Below are positions 1 to 8,669 of a stretch of DNA of 64,000 bases, piece by piece. Each line of letters opens with the position of its first letter. Positions within the stretch are counted from its first letter, which is position 1. Under the pieces are notes generated by a model. It was given only the letters and a program-made list of their open reading frames with translations. It searched no databases and was not told the DNA's origin. The stretch comes from DYKG01 sp964596185 (GTDB taxonomy: Bacteria; Muiribacteriota; Ozemobacteria; Ozemobacterales; Ozemobacteraceae): contig CAZQUE010000005.1 of assembly GCA_964596185.1 (NCBI GenBank), positions 46,527 through 110,526 of the forward strand, given 5' to 3'. The translations under genes and the position numbers were made by a program.

Positions 1-261
1 TCATTTATTTCTGACATGAATTTGCAGATTGAGAAGCTTGACTCTTTGTTGTCCCATGGCAATTTAAATGATTTGGCCGGTTTCGCCCACAAACTGAAAG
101 GCGCCGCCGGCAACGTCAGTGCGTTAAGATTGAATCGCAGTGCTGAAAATCTTGAAAAGGCAATAAAAGAAAATAAAACCGATGATCTGACGCAGATGGT
201 CGCTGAAATTAAAAAGGACTTTCGAGAATTCGCAAACTATTTTGAGGAAGAGAAGATATGA
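1..261 (+). CDS. Histidine phosphotransfer (HPt) domain protein, 5' end outside the window
   Basis: The frame is open from base 1, so the visible part is the C-terminal end of a longer protein. It carries the HPt signature AHKLKGAAGNVSA, in which the histidine accepts phosphate from a receiver aspartate in a multistep phosphorelay. The rest is predicted helical, as expected for an HPt four-helix bundle. The stop codon overlaps the ATG of the next gene (ATGA), so the two are translationally coupled and probably work in one relay. What lies upstream of the HPt domain (for instance a hybrid kinase) cannot be seen. An ATG at 16 exists, but it has no ribosome binding site in view and is probably internal. 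Confidence 0.8.
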   Translation, partial: SFISDMNLQIEKLDSLLSHGNLNDLAGFAHKLKGAAGNVSALRLNRSAENLEKAIKENKTDDLTQMVAEIKKDFREFANYFEEEKI

Positions 262-917
262 AGATTCTAGTTGTTGACGATGACAAAACCTCAAGAATAA
301 TGCTAAAGGCAATTCTTGAAAAATGGCAATTCGAGGTGGTCGAAGCAGATAACGGGCTTGCTGCCTGGGAAATCCTTTCCGGAGAAGACTATCCAAGACT
401 GCTGATAATTGACTGGATGATGCCTGAGATGACCGGGCTTGAATTATGTCGCAAAATCACTCAAGAACATAATCGCCAGCAATTCTACATCTTGATGCTG
501 ACAGCCAGAGGAGAACGACAGGATCTTATTGAAGGCCTGAATGCAGGCGCAGATGATTTTTCGGCAAAGCCATGGAATAACGAAGAGTTGCATGCCAGGA
601 TCAACGTTGGCTGCCGCATGCTTCAGCTTCAAGAGAAAGCCGCCCAGGAGCAGAAACTTCAGGGCGTGCTCGAGATGGCCGGAGCTGTCTGTCACGAGCT
701 CAACCAGCCACTGCAGGTAGCACTAGGTTATGCGGACATGCTGATGCTGGCTATTCAAGAAGACGATTCGCGCAGAGAGGCTCTTGAAAAAATCTCTGAA
801 AGTATTGTCAAAATGGGCGAGCTGACCAGAAAAATAATGAATATAACCGACATGAAGACCATTTCTTATCTTGAAGGTTACAGCAAAATCATCGACATTC
901 ACAAATCATCTAAATGA
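258..917 (+). CDS. Response regulator receiver fused to an orphan histidine-kinase DHp (HisKA-like) domain
   Basis: Residues 1-120 are a receiver domain with acidic pocket D7-D9, phosphoacceptor D52 (IIDWMMP), T82 and K104 followed by P105. After a coiled linker, residues 135-205 resemble a HisKA dimerisation domain with H-box AGAVCHELNQPLQ (H146). No ATP-binding domain with N, G1 or G2 boxes follows; the protein ends at residue 219. It therefore cannot phosphorylate itself from ATP. The H-box may act as a phosphotransfer or dimerisation module, or dock another kinase. The gene overlaps the upstream HPt gene by 4 bp, which supports a joint relay. Its 3' end overlaps the convergent azoreductase gene by 8 bp. 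Confidence 0.85.
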   Translation: MKILVVDDDKTSRIMLKAILEKWQFEVVEADNGLAAWEILSGEDYPRLLIIDWMMPEMTGLELCRKITQEHNRQQFYILMLTARGERQDLIEGLNAGADDFSAKPWNNEELHARINVGCRMLQLQEKAAQEQKLQGVLEMAGAVCHELNQPLQVALGYADMLMLAIQEDDSRREALEKISESIVKMGELTRKIMNITDMKTISYLEGYSKIIDIHKSSK

Positions 918-1530
918 CGATCTTTTTAGCCTGCTCAACAGCCGCCTGCAATTTCTGAGTGCGCACTTCCGCTCCACCAGCATCCATGGGCTGAGCACTT
1001 ATAAAGGTCTGATCGGTCATTCCCAGAAATGCAAAAACCTGCTCAAGATAAGGGCGAAGCTTGTCATAAGCAGCGAAACTGCTGTCCGGGCCGTAATCTC
1101 CGCCATGACTGGTAACGACAAAAAGCTTTTTACCTGTAAGCATGCCCTCCGGGCCGTTTGCCCCATAGCGAAAGGTAAAGCCTGGCTGGGCCACAATGTC
1201 AATGTAGTGCTTGAGACGATAAGGAAGGCTGAAATTCCACATTGGAGTGCTAACAATGACGATATCTGCGGATTTAAGCCGATCGATGTGGACAATTATT
1301 TCATGCCATGATTTTTCGGCGTCACCAGCCAACTCTTCACCATTCATCAACATGTACTTACCGCCAACTCTGGTAACGTTCATTTCAGGCAAAGCTTCGG
1401 AAAATACGTTGAGTTCATCAAGTTCAATGGCTGTCTGTAATTTCAGACTTTCAAGCAAAGCCCGTGAGATTTTCAGGGTTCTCGAATTTTCTTCACGCGG
1501 ACTGGCAATTATATGTAAAACCTTTTTCAT
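910..1530 (-). CDS. azoR: FMN-dependent NADH azoreductase / NAD(P)H quinone reductase family (AzoR-like)
   Basis: The protein has 206 residues with a flavodoxin-like fold. The N-terminal HIIASPREENSRT is the FMN phosphate loop. TPMWNFSLPYRLKHYID and the later VVTSHGGDYG are flavin-contact motifs typical of AzoR/AcpD enzymes, which reduce quinones and azo compounds with NAD(P)H in the cytoplasm. The ATG at 1530 was chosen because CAGGAG lies just upstream; an open frame extends further 5' but has no such site. A MarR-family gene ends 41 bp upstream on the same strand. That is a common arrangement in which the regulator senses electrophiles or phenolics and controls the reductase. Confidence 0.85.
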   Translation of the reverse strand: MKKVLHIIASPREENSRTLKISRALLESLKLQTAIELDELNVFSEALPEMNVTRVGGKYMLMNGEELAGDAEKSWHEIIVHIDRLKSADIVIVSTPMWNFSLPYRLKHYIDIVAQPGFTFRYGANGPEGMLTGKKLFVVTSHGGDYGPDSSFAAYDKLRPYLEQVFAFLGMTDQTFISAQPMDAGGAEVRTQKLQAAVEQAKKIVI

Positions 1531-1571
1531 ATTGTTCTCCTGAGAAATAATAATTTTTGAGACTATGGCAT

Positions 1572-2024
1572 CTATTTGGCAGTTCCAGCACCAACTTTTC
1601 GGCACAGATCTGCAAGCATTATCTGCTCATCATGGTTCAAGACGCTCATTCTGGAAGTGATCAAATCAACATGATCAGGAAATATCCTTCTGATAAGTTC
1701 TTCACCTCTATCGGTTAACTCTATCCAATAGAATCTTCGGTCATCGTCTCTTCTAGTTCTCTGAACCAGATTGTTTTTTACCAGATTATCTATAACCATT
1801 GTCAGATTTCCGCCGCTTTTGAGTATCTTTTCAGCAAGCAGTTTTTGAGGCATTGGCCCAAGGTGATATAGAGCTTCGATTACACCAAACTGTGATTCGG
1901 TCAGGCCATTATCGGTTATGACTCTGCTACAGTCTGATGAAACCGAATTGCTGGCTCTTACCAATTTGATAAAGGTATTCAAAGCTTGGACCTGTTGCTG
2001 ACTTCCTTTAAATTTTGTTGTCAT
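1572..2024 (-). CDS. MarR family transcriptional regulator
   Basis: The 150 residues form a MarR-type winged helix. The region TESQFGVIEALYHLGP leads into the recognition helix (LKSGGNLTMVIDNLVKNNL), and the wing is RRDDDRRFYWIELTDRG, with the usual DxR pattern. The family binds palindromic operators as dimers and is usually released by small aromatic or oxidising ligands. It lies 41 bp upstream of the azoreductase on the same strand and probably controls both genes. Its start region faces the promoter of the divergent pseudopilus operon, so the intergenic stretch 2025-2169 may serve both directions. Confidence 0.88.
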   Translation of the reverse strand: MTTKFKGSQQQVQALNTFIKLVRASNSVSSDCSRVITDNGLTESQFGVIEALYHLGPMPQKLLAEKILKSGGNLTMVIDNLVKNNLVQRTRRDDDRRFYWIELTDRGEELIRRIFPDHVDLITSRMSVLNHDEQIMLADLCRKVGAGTAK

Positions 2025-2129
2025 GATGTACTCTTTTGCAATTAATTTAATATTAAAGTATTTAACATTGTTGTGTTTGTCAAATAATTTAAAAATTGAG
2101 AGAACTTTTTTAGAACTTTTCTCATACTA

Positions 2130-2138
2130 TGGTAAAAT
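2130..2138 (+). promoter_or_regulatory. Extended -10 promoter element (TGGTAAAAT) for the pseudopilus operon
   Basis: TGG directly precedes TAAAAT, making an extended -10 box. The -35 region (around 2110) is weak. Transcription would start near 2145, which excludes the ATG at 2137 (inside the -10 box) and favours the ATG at 2170. Similar TGGTAWAAT boxes occur before the genes at 19945 and 44910. Confidence 0.5.
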
Positions 2139-2169
2139 GTCACCTGTAATATCACAGCTTTACTCAGGA

Positions 2170-4626
2170 ATGGTCTTGGAATTGGATCGCATAATTAAAG
2201 GGAAAAATCTGTCGAGGCGTGGTTTCCTTCTCGGGGTAGTGCTTCTCGTGTGCATTCTTATGGCTGTTTTCATTTTTTCCTTTAACAGCATTGTTCGACA
2301 AAGAAACATCCAGGCACATCATCTGATGATTTCAGAAACAGCCAATTATCTGGCAATCTCAGGCTTGCGCCTGCTCAGCGACAAACTGGGATCTTCATAC
2401 GAAGCAACAATTAAAGCCAGTTGCCCCGATCTTTTTACCAAAACCGCAGAGGAAATAGGGACATCAATTGACATCACCAGTTCAAACCCTATCTGCGACA
2501 CAGTTCGTGCCGATTTTCAGAATTTTCTCGACAACCTCGACGAACTACACGACACATCCAGCGGGTATCCCATCTGCCATTCCATGGATGTCAGACTTGA
2601 AGATATTCACCGCCTGGCCCCTGACACAACAGCGGTACAGTTGCAAGCCGGGCGTGATCCGGTTGAAAAATGCGGACAGATCGTCGTCAGATGCACCGTT
2701 GAATTTCGAGGACTCAAGCGTCAGGCCACCCTCGCGCGACAGTTTCGTGTGGTGAGTATGGTCCCGGGAGCGGTCAGCAGATTTTCCCTGTTCGTTAAGA
2801 AAACCCCTTATCCAGATTCCTACAATTCCATGGGTGTAAAATTCGATGGAGCGGTGGACACTGCCTATCAGCACCCACCAGCGCAAAACAAAACCTATCA
2901 GGCACCACTACTGATTTTCAACGGAACCGACACTGCCACCATCAATAACGATATCGCTGAAAGAACGGACATCGATGATAAAAAGCATCTAAGATCGCGC
3001 GGCTGGATCTTTCTTGGCCCTGCAGGTGCCGCCGCAGATGAAGCAGTGTTTATCAAGATTCCATCCGGGTTCAATTCGATGACTGGTGGTCACTTTATGC
3101 TCGGCTGGCCATCGCTTTCTGCCATGCCGGTTCTGGCCCCCGAAACAATCGATGATCCTACAAACTTTGCCCCTGATTCTGATTTTCCGGAGCACGAATA
3201 TGACCTGGGCGCAAAATTCCAGGGTTTCTACACCTGGGAGGACGGAAATCCTTACGGTGCCGGAGGGCAAAACATGTGGCCAGGCCTGGCTGCTGGCCCA
3301 ACCTTTGTCCCAGCGGATCATCTCAGATCTGCCTCGACCTGGCTTTATCCATTCGGCAATCGGTCAAAAGCATCGCGAACCTTGGTATTCGGACCAGTCC
3401 TCGCAGGATTTTTAAAAGTCTATTTTTACCGTGGCAAAAACACTCTCACCGGAGCCACGTACAAAGGCATGTGGGATGGCATGTCGGAGAGCCTCTACGA
3501 CTCGAAGATCACTGCCAATCATGGCATTGAAAGTTTTGCTGCCATTTTTGACGCACCGATAAATCCTCCTATTCCTGGCGCGGATTTTTTCAAGAATGGT
3601 TACAACAGTTTCAGCAAACTGATGCCCTACAACAGCCTTCCGGATCCATCTTCAACCCTGCCAAGCAATGGAATTGCCTTGAATCTTATCTTTGATTTCA
3701 TGAAGTATAAACGTGCCGCATATCCGCAGTTGCTTTCTGCTCCCGGAATCTGCGCACTTTCATACGATGCCGAAAGATTTCTGGTTCCCCAGTCTGACGA
3801 AATGCGAACCTGCCCGGTTAAAGGGATTCATCCCTATGATGAAACCGGCATTTACTTTGAAGAAAACGGCCAATATGACCCGAATGCATATCCCGACAAT
3901 TGCTATTTTTATGGCGACCTGAGTTCATTGACCGTTTTTAATTCAAATCTTTTTTCAAATCGCATCACCCACAAAATAGACCTGAAATCATGTGCGAATC
4001 TTGCTGAAGAACAGGATGCCATGGAAAAATTCCTTTACAAAAAGATTGGCAGCGGCCCCGGAGCCAGAAATGAAACCGATAAAACCGGCATATTCCTAAT
4101 CAAGAGAAGGGCTGGGGTCACTGACAGCTATGCCGATGCCCTGAAGATTTCTTCGTTGCCTCTTACGATAGTAGAACCACAGATAGTAATTCTTGACCGT
4201 GGCAGCCTGGTCATTGAACATGATGTAACCGCCAATATGGTCGATGGCGCACCCGAGAAGCTTTTTTCCTTGGCTTTAGTTAACGGCAACTTCTATTTGC
4301 ACGGTTCAGGCTTCACCAGAAAAATCCATGCTTATCTCATTTCACTCAACCCAAATTCAGGTCGTCTTCTTAAGCCCCCAAGTCCAGGTGGACCACAGGC
4401 CTTCGAAATTCATGGCGGACTCGCGCTTACCGAAATTGGCCTGTATGAAGACCCTATGACTGATCCGAAAAATTATCTAGGTAGCACGATGCTGCATTTT
4501 ACCAATGGCGGAGAAATCAATTACAATCCTCGTTTCAATCCATCATCTCCAGCCTACAAGAATTCACGGGTATTTGTCATTGAAGACACTGCCGGAAAAT
4601 TTTCGGTAGAAGGAGCGGGATCATGA
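2170..4626 (+). CDS. Very large PilX/GspK-like minor pilin-type exported protein
   Basis: The predicted 818 residues begin with a short basic segment, then RRGF (16-19) and a hydrophobic helix to about residue 40 that runs into an amphipathic helix. This is the N-terminal layout of PilX and GspK minor pilins. The remaining ~750 residues form a large extracytoplasmic part with no family I recognise. Typical PilX or GspK proteins have about 170-330 residues, so this one is unusually long. The stop overlaps the next pseudopilin ATG (ATGA). With the two following pseudopilins it probably forms the tip complex of a pseudopilus. No assembly ATPase, secretin or platform protein is in view. The start at 2170 rests on promoter position; the ribosome binding site is poor. 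Confidence 0.6.
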   Translation: MVLELDRIIKGKNLSRRGFLLGVVLLVCILMAVFIFSFNSIVRQRNIQAHHLMISETANYLAISGLRLLSDKLGSSYEATIKASCPDLFTKTAEEIGTSIDITSSNPICDTVRADFQNFLDNLDELHDTSSGYPICHSMDVRLEDIHRLAPDTTAVQLQAGRDPVEKCGQIVVRCTVEFRGLKRQATLARQFRVVSMVPGAVSRFSLFVKKTPYPDSYNSMGVKFDGAVDTAYQHPPAQNKTYQAPLLIFNGTDTATINNDIAERTDIDDKKHLRSRGWIFLGPAGAAADEAVFIKIPSGFNSMTGGHFMLGWPSLSAMPVLAPETIDDPTNFAPDSDFPEHEYDLGAKFQGFYTWEDGNPYGAGGQNMWPGLAAGPTFVPADHLRSASTWLYPFGNRSKASRTLVFGPVLAGFLKVYFYRGKNTLTGATYKGMWDGMSESLYDSKITANHGIESFAAIFDAPINPPIPGADFFKNGYNSFSKLMPYNSLPDPSSTLPSNGIALNLIFDFMKYKRAAYPQLLSAPGICALSYDAERFLVPQSDEMRTCPVKGIHPYDETGIYFEENGQYDPNAYPDNCYFYGDLSSLTVFNSNLFSNRITHKIDLKSCANLAEEQDAMEKFLYKKIGSGPGARNETDKTGIFLIKRRAGVTDSYADALKISSLPLTIVEPQIVILDRGSLVIEHDVTANMVDGAPEKLFSLALVNGNFYLHGSGFTRKIHAYLISLNPNSGRLLKPPSPGGPQAFEIHGGLALTEIGLYEDPMTDPKNYLGSTMLHFTNGGEINYNPRFNPSSPAYKNSRVFVIEDTAGKFSVEGAGS

Positions 4627-5171
4627 AAAAGTTGCGCTTCGGTCTTTCCATGGTTGAGATCATGGTTGCAGTTTTCATTATTGGTCTGGCAGTAGGTCCT
4701 CTCATTGGTGTATTGAGCTCATCGAACAAAATGAGCAATGCTTCGATTTATGAAGAAACGGCTGTTCATTATGCTCGAGAAATTTCCGATCAGCTGCTGC
4801 GCCTTGCACCAAATCTCAATGACATTGTCGGCGATGCCCAGAGCTTAACCGGCGACTCAAGTTTGAATTTGGCCAGCATACTGAACGACAATGGTTTTCG
4901 CAGCAAGTTGGAAGATCATTTACCTGCGGCCGAAGCAATTCCCTTGCAGATCAATGGCAATGAACTGCCTGTTCGCCTTTTGATATCACCTCTTGACCCG
5001 GCTTTTACCAAGCGTCGAATAACAGCTACCGCCCTCGATACCTCTTCAAATACCCTGTTAAAAGTCGATCGTTTCTGGAAAGTCAAAATTGAGTTGGCCT
5101 GGGTTGACAAAAACTCTGGCCGAGACAGTCCCCGAAAGGTAATCATGACTGTTTTGCTGAAGGAGGGCTAA
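4623..5171 (+). CDS. Type IV pilin-like / GspI- or PilV-like pseudopilin
   Basis: The protein has 182 residues with a class III prepilin leader: MKKLRFG, then LSMVEIMVAVFIIGL. Cleavage after G7 leaves glutamate at mature position 5, as needed for pilin assembly. The helix is followed by a small globular domain. The family is cut by prepilin peptidase at the inner membrane and polymerises into a pilus or type II secretion pseudopilus. The gene overlaps the preceding PilX-like gene by 4 bp and is followed after 3 bp by another pseudopilin. The K-I-J order matches the minor pseudopilin tip set of type II secretion, though assignment to GspI rather than PilV is inference. Confidence 0.75.
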   Translation: MKKLRFGLSMVEIMVAVFIIGLAVGPLIGVLSSSNKMSNASIYEETAVHYAREISDQLLRLAPNLNDIVGDAQSLTGDSSLNLASILNDNGFRSKLEDHLPAAEAIPLQINGNELPVRLLISPLDPAFTKRRITATALDTSSNTLLKVDRFWKVKIELAWVDKNSGRDSPRKVIMTVLLKEG

Positions 5172-5174
5172 GCA

Positions 5175-5786
5175 GTGAGTTTTTTTCAGAAAAAGGCTGC
5201 GTTCACGTTTGTCGAGGCATTAATCGTGACGGTAATCGCCTGTTCATTGATGATTGCCATTCAGGCTTTTTTTTCGCATGCAGTGCGCACGACTCTGAAG
5301 GGGCAGGACAATCTTGATTCAATTCGAGCAGCCAGCCAGATTTTTTCCAGCCTTCGCAAAGACATGCTGACCTTTACTTCGCTTTCAACCCAGGGGGCAA
5401 TATCTACCATCAGCTTAACAAGCACGAATATTCCTGCCACAGCTACTTTTTCCCAGATTCTCAGAATAAAGAAACCAAAAGAAATCGTGACCTATTCTCT
5501 TGTAACCTCTGGCAGTAAAAAATACGTTGAAAGGGTAATGCAAAGCCCTGATTATCCCACTCCTCAGCGCAAGCTTTTTGGTGTGCCGCGAATGAAAGAT
5601 TTTGGGGTGATGTATGTCCGAACCCCAAATAAGATAAATTCGATGATCAAGGGCGCAGGCCAACTGCTGGTGAAGCTTGCTATCGATTCAGAGAATGAGA
5701 GATTCGCAACAAAAGAGCTCAATCTGACTTCGGTCTTTTTTTCTGAACGTTTATCTGATAGCGATTGGAATTATCTGGATTTTTAA
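5175..5786 (+). CDS. GspJ/PilW-like pseudopilin
   Basis: The protein has 203 residues and starts with GTG. The N-terminus MSFFQKKAAFTFVEALIVTVIAC carries a prepilin leader, with the glutamate five residues after the likely cleavage point. The residue before cleavage is alanine (A9) where glycine is usual; prepilin peptidases tolerate alanine poorly to moderately, so processing efficiency is uncertain. The rest is a globular domain that includes a run resembling minor pseudopilin J (SQIFSSLRKDMLTFTS). It is the third gene of the operon, 3 bp after the GspI-like gene. Confidence 0.7.
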   Translation: MSFFQKKAAFTFVEALIVTVIACSLMIAIQAFFSHAVRTTLKGQDNLDSIRAASQIFSSLRKDMLTFTSLSTQGAISTISLTSTNIPATATFSQILRIKKPKEIVTYSLVTSGSKKYVERVMQSPDYPTPQRKLFGVPRMKDFGVMYVRTPNKINSMIKGAGQLLVKLAIDSENERFATKELNLTSVFFSERLSDSDWNYLDF

Positions 5787-5851
5787 ATTTTTGTAACCTT
5801 TGTTGTTTTTTTTTCATAGATGAAATTAGATGATGGAAATGAGGTAAATGA

Positions 5852-6667
5852 ATGAAAGGGTCCGTAAAATCAGTTTTTTTTCTGCTGATTGCTTTTTCCG
5901 TCCTTTCAGGGCAATGCATGGCCCAGAGCGCTAATGGGCAAACCCCAAACAATCAGAATCCAGTGGCAACAACCACCGAAGATCTGAGTTCCCTTAGCCA
6001 GACAAGTGCCAAAAGTCAAAATGAAAAGGCGACTGAGTCGGCATCTGGATACACCCAGGATGAAGATACCAACAGCCTTGAAAAGGCTGTTTCCACATTC
6101 AACGAACAATATTGCCCGCCTGAACCACCAATACGGCAAATAGACCAAGAAGCTCTGCTCAGGCTTATTAAAGCTGAACTGATACGGCGAGCCGACCTTG
6201 ATAAGTATGAAAAAATGGTATTGGTGGATGGAAAGGTATTCAAGAAGGAAGAAAAAAAAGATGAAAAGCCGGTACAAGAGCCAAAACCACAGCCTTCGAA
6301 AGCAACCAGCAAAAATCTTTTCGGATCGATAGAAACGGCCGGCGAAGAGATCGACCAGAATAAAACCCGAGGCCAGACAGATGGCAACATAAAACCAGAA
6401 CAGGTTTTAAAGCTTAAAAGAAGAAAAGTTGTCTACCGCGATAAAGACAACCAGTTGAAGGAGATGGAAATGCATTCTCCGCCAAAGTTTCCAGCAAAAA
6501 AGAAAAAGGTCATTGGTAAAAGAGGCCGCAAAATAAAAGATTTTGCGACGACAATAATGGTTCCCAAAGACACAGATGGAGAAAAGAGTGATTTATCTGC
6601 CTTTGATGATATGCCTTCTGCGGATGCATGGATCGAAGAAGGAAGCAACCCAGGCAGCTCAAAGTAA
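5852..6667 (+). CDS. Secreted lysine-rich protein of unknown function in the pseudopilus operon
   Basis: The protein has 271 residues with a clear signal peptide (cleavage near CMAQS, residues 22-25). It continues with a low-complexity N, Q, S and T region, then a short conserved-looking helical segment (IDQEALLRLIKAELIRRADL, about 92-111), and a strongly basic, lysine-rich C-terminal half. I recognise no catalytic motif. The ribosome binding site GAGG precedes the ATG. It sits 65 bp after the third pseudopilin and 28 bp before another secreted protein, so it is probably co-transcribed. A structural or cell-surface binding role in the pseudopilus pathway is possible but not shown. Confidence 0.6.
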   Translation: MKGSVKSVFFLLIAFSVLSGQCMAQSANGQTPNNQNPVATTTEDLSSLSQTSAKSQNEKATESASGYTQDEDTNSLEKAVSTFNEQYCPPEPPIRQIDQEALLRLIKAELIRRADLDKYEKMVLVDGKVFKKEEKKDEKPVQEPKPQPSKATSKNLFGSIETAGEEIDQNKTRGQTDGNIKPEQVLKLKRRKVVYRDKDNQLKEMEMHSPPKFPAKKKKVIGKRGRKIKDFATTIMVPKDTDGEKSDLSAFDDMPSADAWIEEGSNPGSSK

Positions 6668-6695
6668 AAAGTAAATTTTCAGGAGGAGTTTATTT

Positions 6696-8615
6696 ATGGG
6701 AAAAAGAAATTGGTTCTTGTGTATTTGTCTAATGCTGTTGCTAACAGTAACCACAGGGTATGCCCAGAGTAACGACAACAGTAATACGGGCACAGCAGCA
6801 CAGAATGATTTGACCAGCAGTCAACAAGAAGGCCGCGAAAAGGTTCTCGCCGAGATCAAAGAACGCCGGGCCAACATCCAGGAGCTGATCAGACAAGGCG
6901 AATTCCGAGAAGCAGAAGTTAAGATTTCTGAGCTTTTCAACGTTATTACTGATGTGCCTGATCAATATCAGCAATTAAAAGAAGACATCAGCAAAAATGA
7001 AATGTCTGCGCTCTCAAAGGCTATGCAAGAAGAAGCTCAGGGCAATAGCGGACAGACCAATCCCCCGACCAAGACCAAAATCGGCATTATTAAACCTGTA
7101 CTGCCGGTTTATCAGCAGGTAAAAGCCATGCGTGCCGAAATTCAGAAACTGACTCGTCAGCGCAAGTTTGCCGAAGCCGAAAAACTCGTAGAAAAAGTTA
7201 AAAGTGCATTGAAAGACATTCGCGATAAAAAACAATACAGCGCACTCTATGCTGACCTGCATCGTCAGGAAGTCGTTGCTCTCGAAAATGCCCAGGGGAA
7301 ATACCAGAGAGCTGCCAACGCCGTGCGTACCGCGATCAAATATAATGAAATCAAAAGCGATGTGCGCCTTCTTCTAAACACCCAGGAAAAAGTCGGCCTG
7401 CAAAAAGAATGGTTCGACATCAGAGAAAACTATGAAAGATCTTTAAGCAAGCTTCTTGATGCCAGAATGCCACTTCTCAAAGAAAAACTCGCCATTCTGC
7501 GCCAGATGGATACCAAAAAACGCCTCAGTGATGAAGAACTCAAGAAACTTCAGTCTCAACTGAAGCAGATCAACGGCCGACTTCAGGCGATCAACAAAAC
7601 CATCACCGAAACCCACCGCAAGTTTGCCGTGCAGCGTGAAAGATTCGATAAAAAAGACATCGTTCTCAATGCTGAGCAGCAGAAAAAACTGCGCCCGCTG
7701 GTCATGGAGCGCAGCGCCAAGCAGGTTCAGAGCTACAAGATGTACAAGGAAATCCATCAGCATCTAACCAATATTGCTGAAAACAATGAGATTACCTGGA
7801 AAGATCTGAAGGAAAATTTCAGCGAATTCGGCAAGCTGCAGGATGAAATCTGGAGTCTGCGCAAACAGCTCGATGTATTGGCACGCAAGGCTCCTTTGAC
7901 CGAAAAAGACTATGCTCTGGCAAAAATGGTTCGCGCCAGACTCGAAAAAGCTATGGCCAAAGCAGAAAAGCTCATGGAAGCCATAGAAGATGCTTTTGTC
8001 GACACCAAAACCTTCAACAAGCTCAGCTTGAAAGAAAAGCTGGAATTCGTAAAACTTTTCCGTGAAGTATGGTCAAAAGATCGCGAATTCAACAATCTCA
8101 AGCCAACACTTGAAGACCTTTACAAAAAGATATTCGAACAGCCAATCGTAATCGATGATCCTCAGCCGATTCCCATGCCAGAACCAAAACCAGTTAACCA
8201 GATTGCCGGAATGGGCATGGTTATCAATGAACGTGGCAATGACGGCGATCATTGGTTTATTCAGTTTGAAGGCAGATTGTATTACCCGGTTAATTTGCCG
8301 GCTAAATACCGCATCAACCAACTAGAAGTGAAATTCTCCGGCGAAGTTACCACCCTAATCGAACCCAATTCCGGAATCGCGACAGCAACCGATGAAAGAC
8401 CTACCAGCGACAATGAAACAGGCGTTGACAGCCAAAAAGACATTGCATATCGCTGGTGGCTCAAGTATCCTCGCCTTTCTCTTACCAGTATTTCAGCTCC
8501 GCAACTGCCTGATGAACCTTACGAACGCGGCACTGGAATGGCAACTCCGACCCAGGTTATTGAAGAAAATATCAATAATCAGAATCAACCTGCCAACCTG
8601 ATGAACTCGTTCTAA
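6696..8615 (+). CDS. Secreted, long coiled-coil protein of unknown function
   Basis: The protein has 639 residues. A signal peptide ends near GYAQS (residue 24). A very long charged helical region (about 45-480) follows, rich in K, E, Q and R with heptad-like spacing, typical of coiled coils. Two stretches, ELIRQGEFREAEVKISEL and KLTRQRKFAEAEKLVEKV, look like internal repeats of a helical hairpin. A proline-rich linker (PQPIPMPEPKP) near residue 488 leads to a smaller beta-type C-terminal domain of about 140 residues. The ribosome binding site AGGAGG is strong. It is the last gene before the terminator at 8629 and is probably exported with the preceding gene. Confidence 0.65.
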   Translation: MGKRNWFLCICLMLLLTVTTGYAQSNDNSNTGTAAQNDLTSSQQEGREKVLAEIKERRANIQELIRQGEFREAEVKISELFNVITDVPDQYQQLKEDISKNEMSALSKAMQEEAQGNSGQTNPPTKTKIGIIKPVLPVYQQVKAMRAEIQKLTRQRKFAEAEKLVEKVKSALKDIRDKKQYSALYADLHRQEVVALENAQGKYQRAANAVRTAIKYNEIKSDVRLLLNTQEKVGLQKEWFDIRENYERSLSKLLDARMPLLKEKLAILRQMDTKKRLSDEELKKLQSQLKQINGRLQAINKTITETHRKFAVQRERFDKKDIVLNAEQQKKLRPLVMERSAKQVQSYKMYKEIHQHLTNIAENNEITWKDLKENFSEFGKLQDEIWSLRKQLDVLARKAPLTEKDYALAKMVRARLEKAMAKAEKLMEAIEDAFVDTKTFNKLSLKEKLEFVKLFREVWSKDREFNNLKPTLEDLYKKIFEQPIVIDDPQPIPMPEPKPVNQIAGMGMVINERGNDGDHWFIQFEGRLYYPVNLPAKYRINQLEVKFSGEVTTLIEPNSGIATATDERPTSDNETGVDSQKDIAYRWWLKYPRLSLTSISAPQLPDEPYERGTGMATPTQVIEENINNQNQPANLMNSF

Positions 8616-8628
8616 CGACAGAAATTTT

Positions 8629-8653
8629 CCGGGGCCGGTCAGGCCCCGGTTTT
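8629..8653 (+). terminator. Rho-independent terminator
   Basis: CCGGGGCC and GGCCCCGG form a perfect 8 bp GC stem around a 5 nt loop, followed by TTTTC. It closes the pseudopilus operon just before the sigma factor gene. Confidence 0.85.
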
Positions 8654-8669
8654 CTGCCGACACCTCTTG

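Noticed and set aside
871..1311. Plus-strand frame opposite the azoreductase gene
   Set aside because: It is the shadow of a well-supported AzoR-like gene and has no ribosome binding site or domain.
2023..2169. N-terminal extension of the PilX-like protein
   Set aside because: The region contains the extended -10 promoter, and a prepilin-like N-terminus fits the start at 2170.
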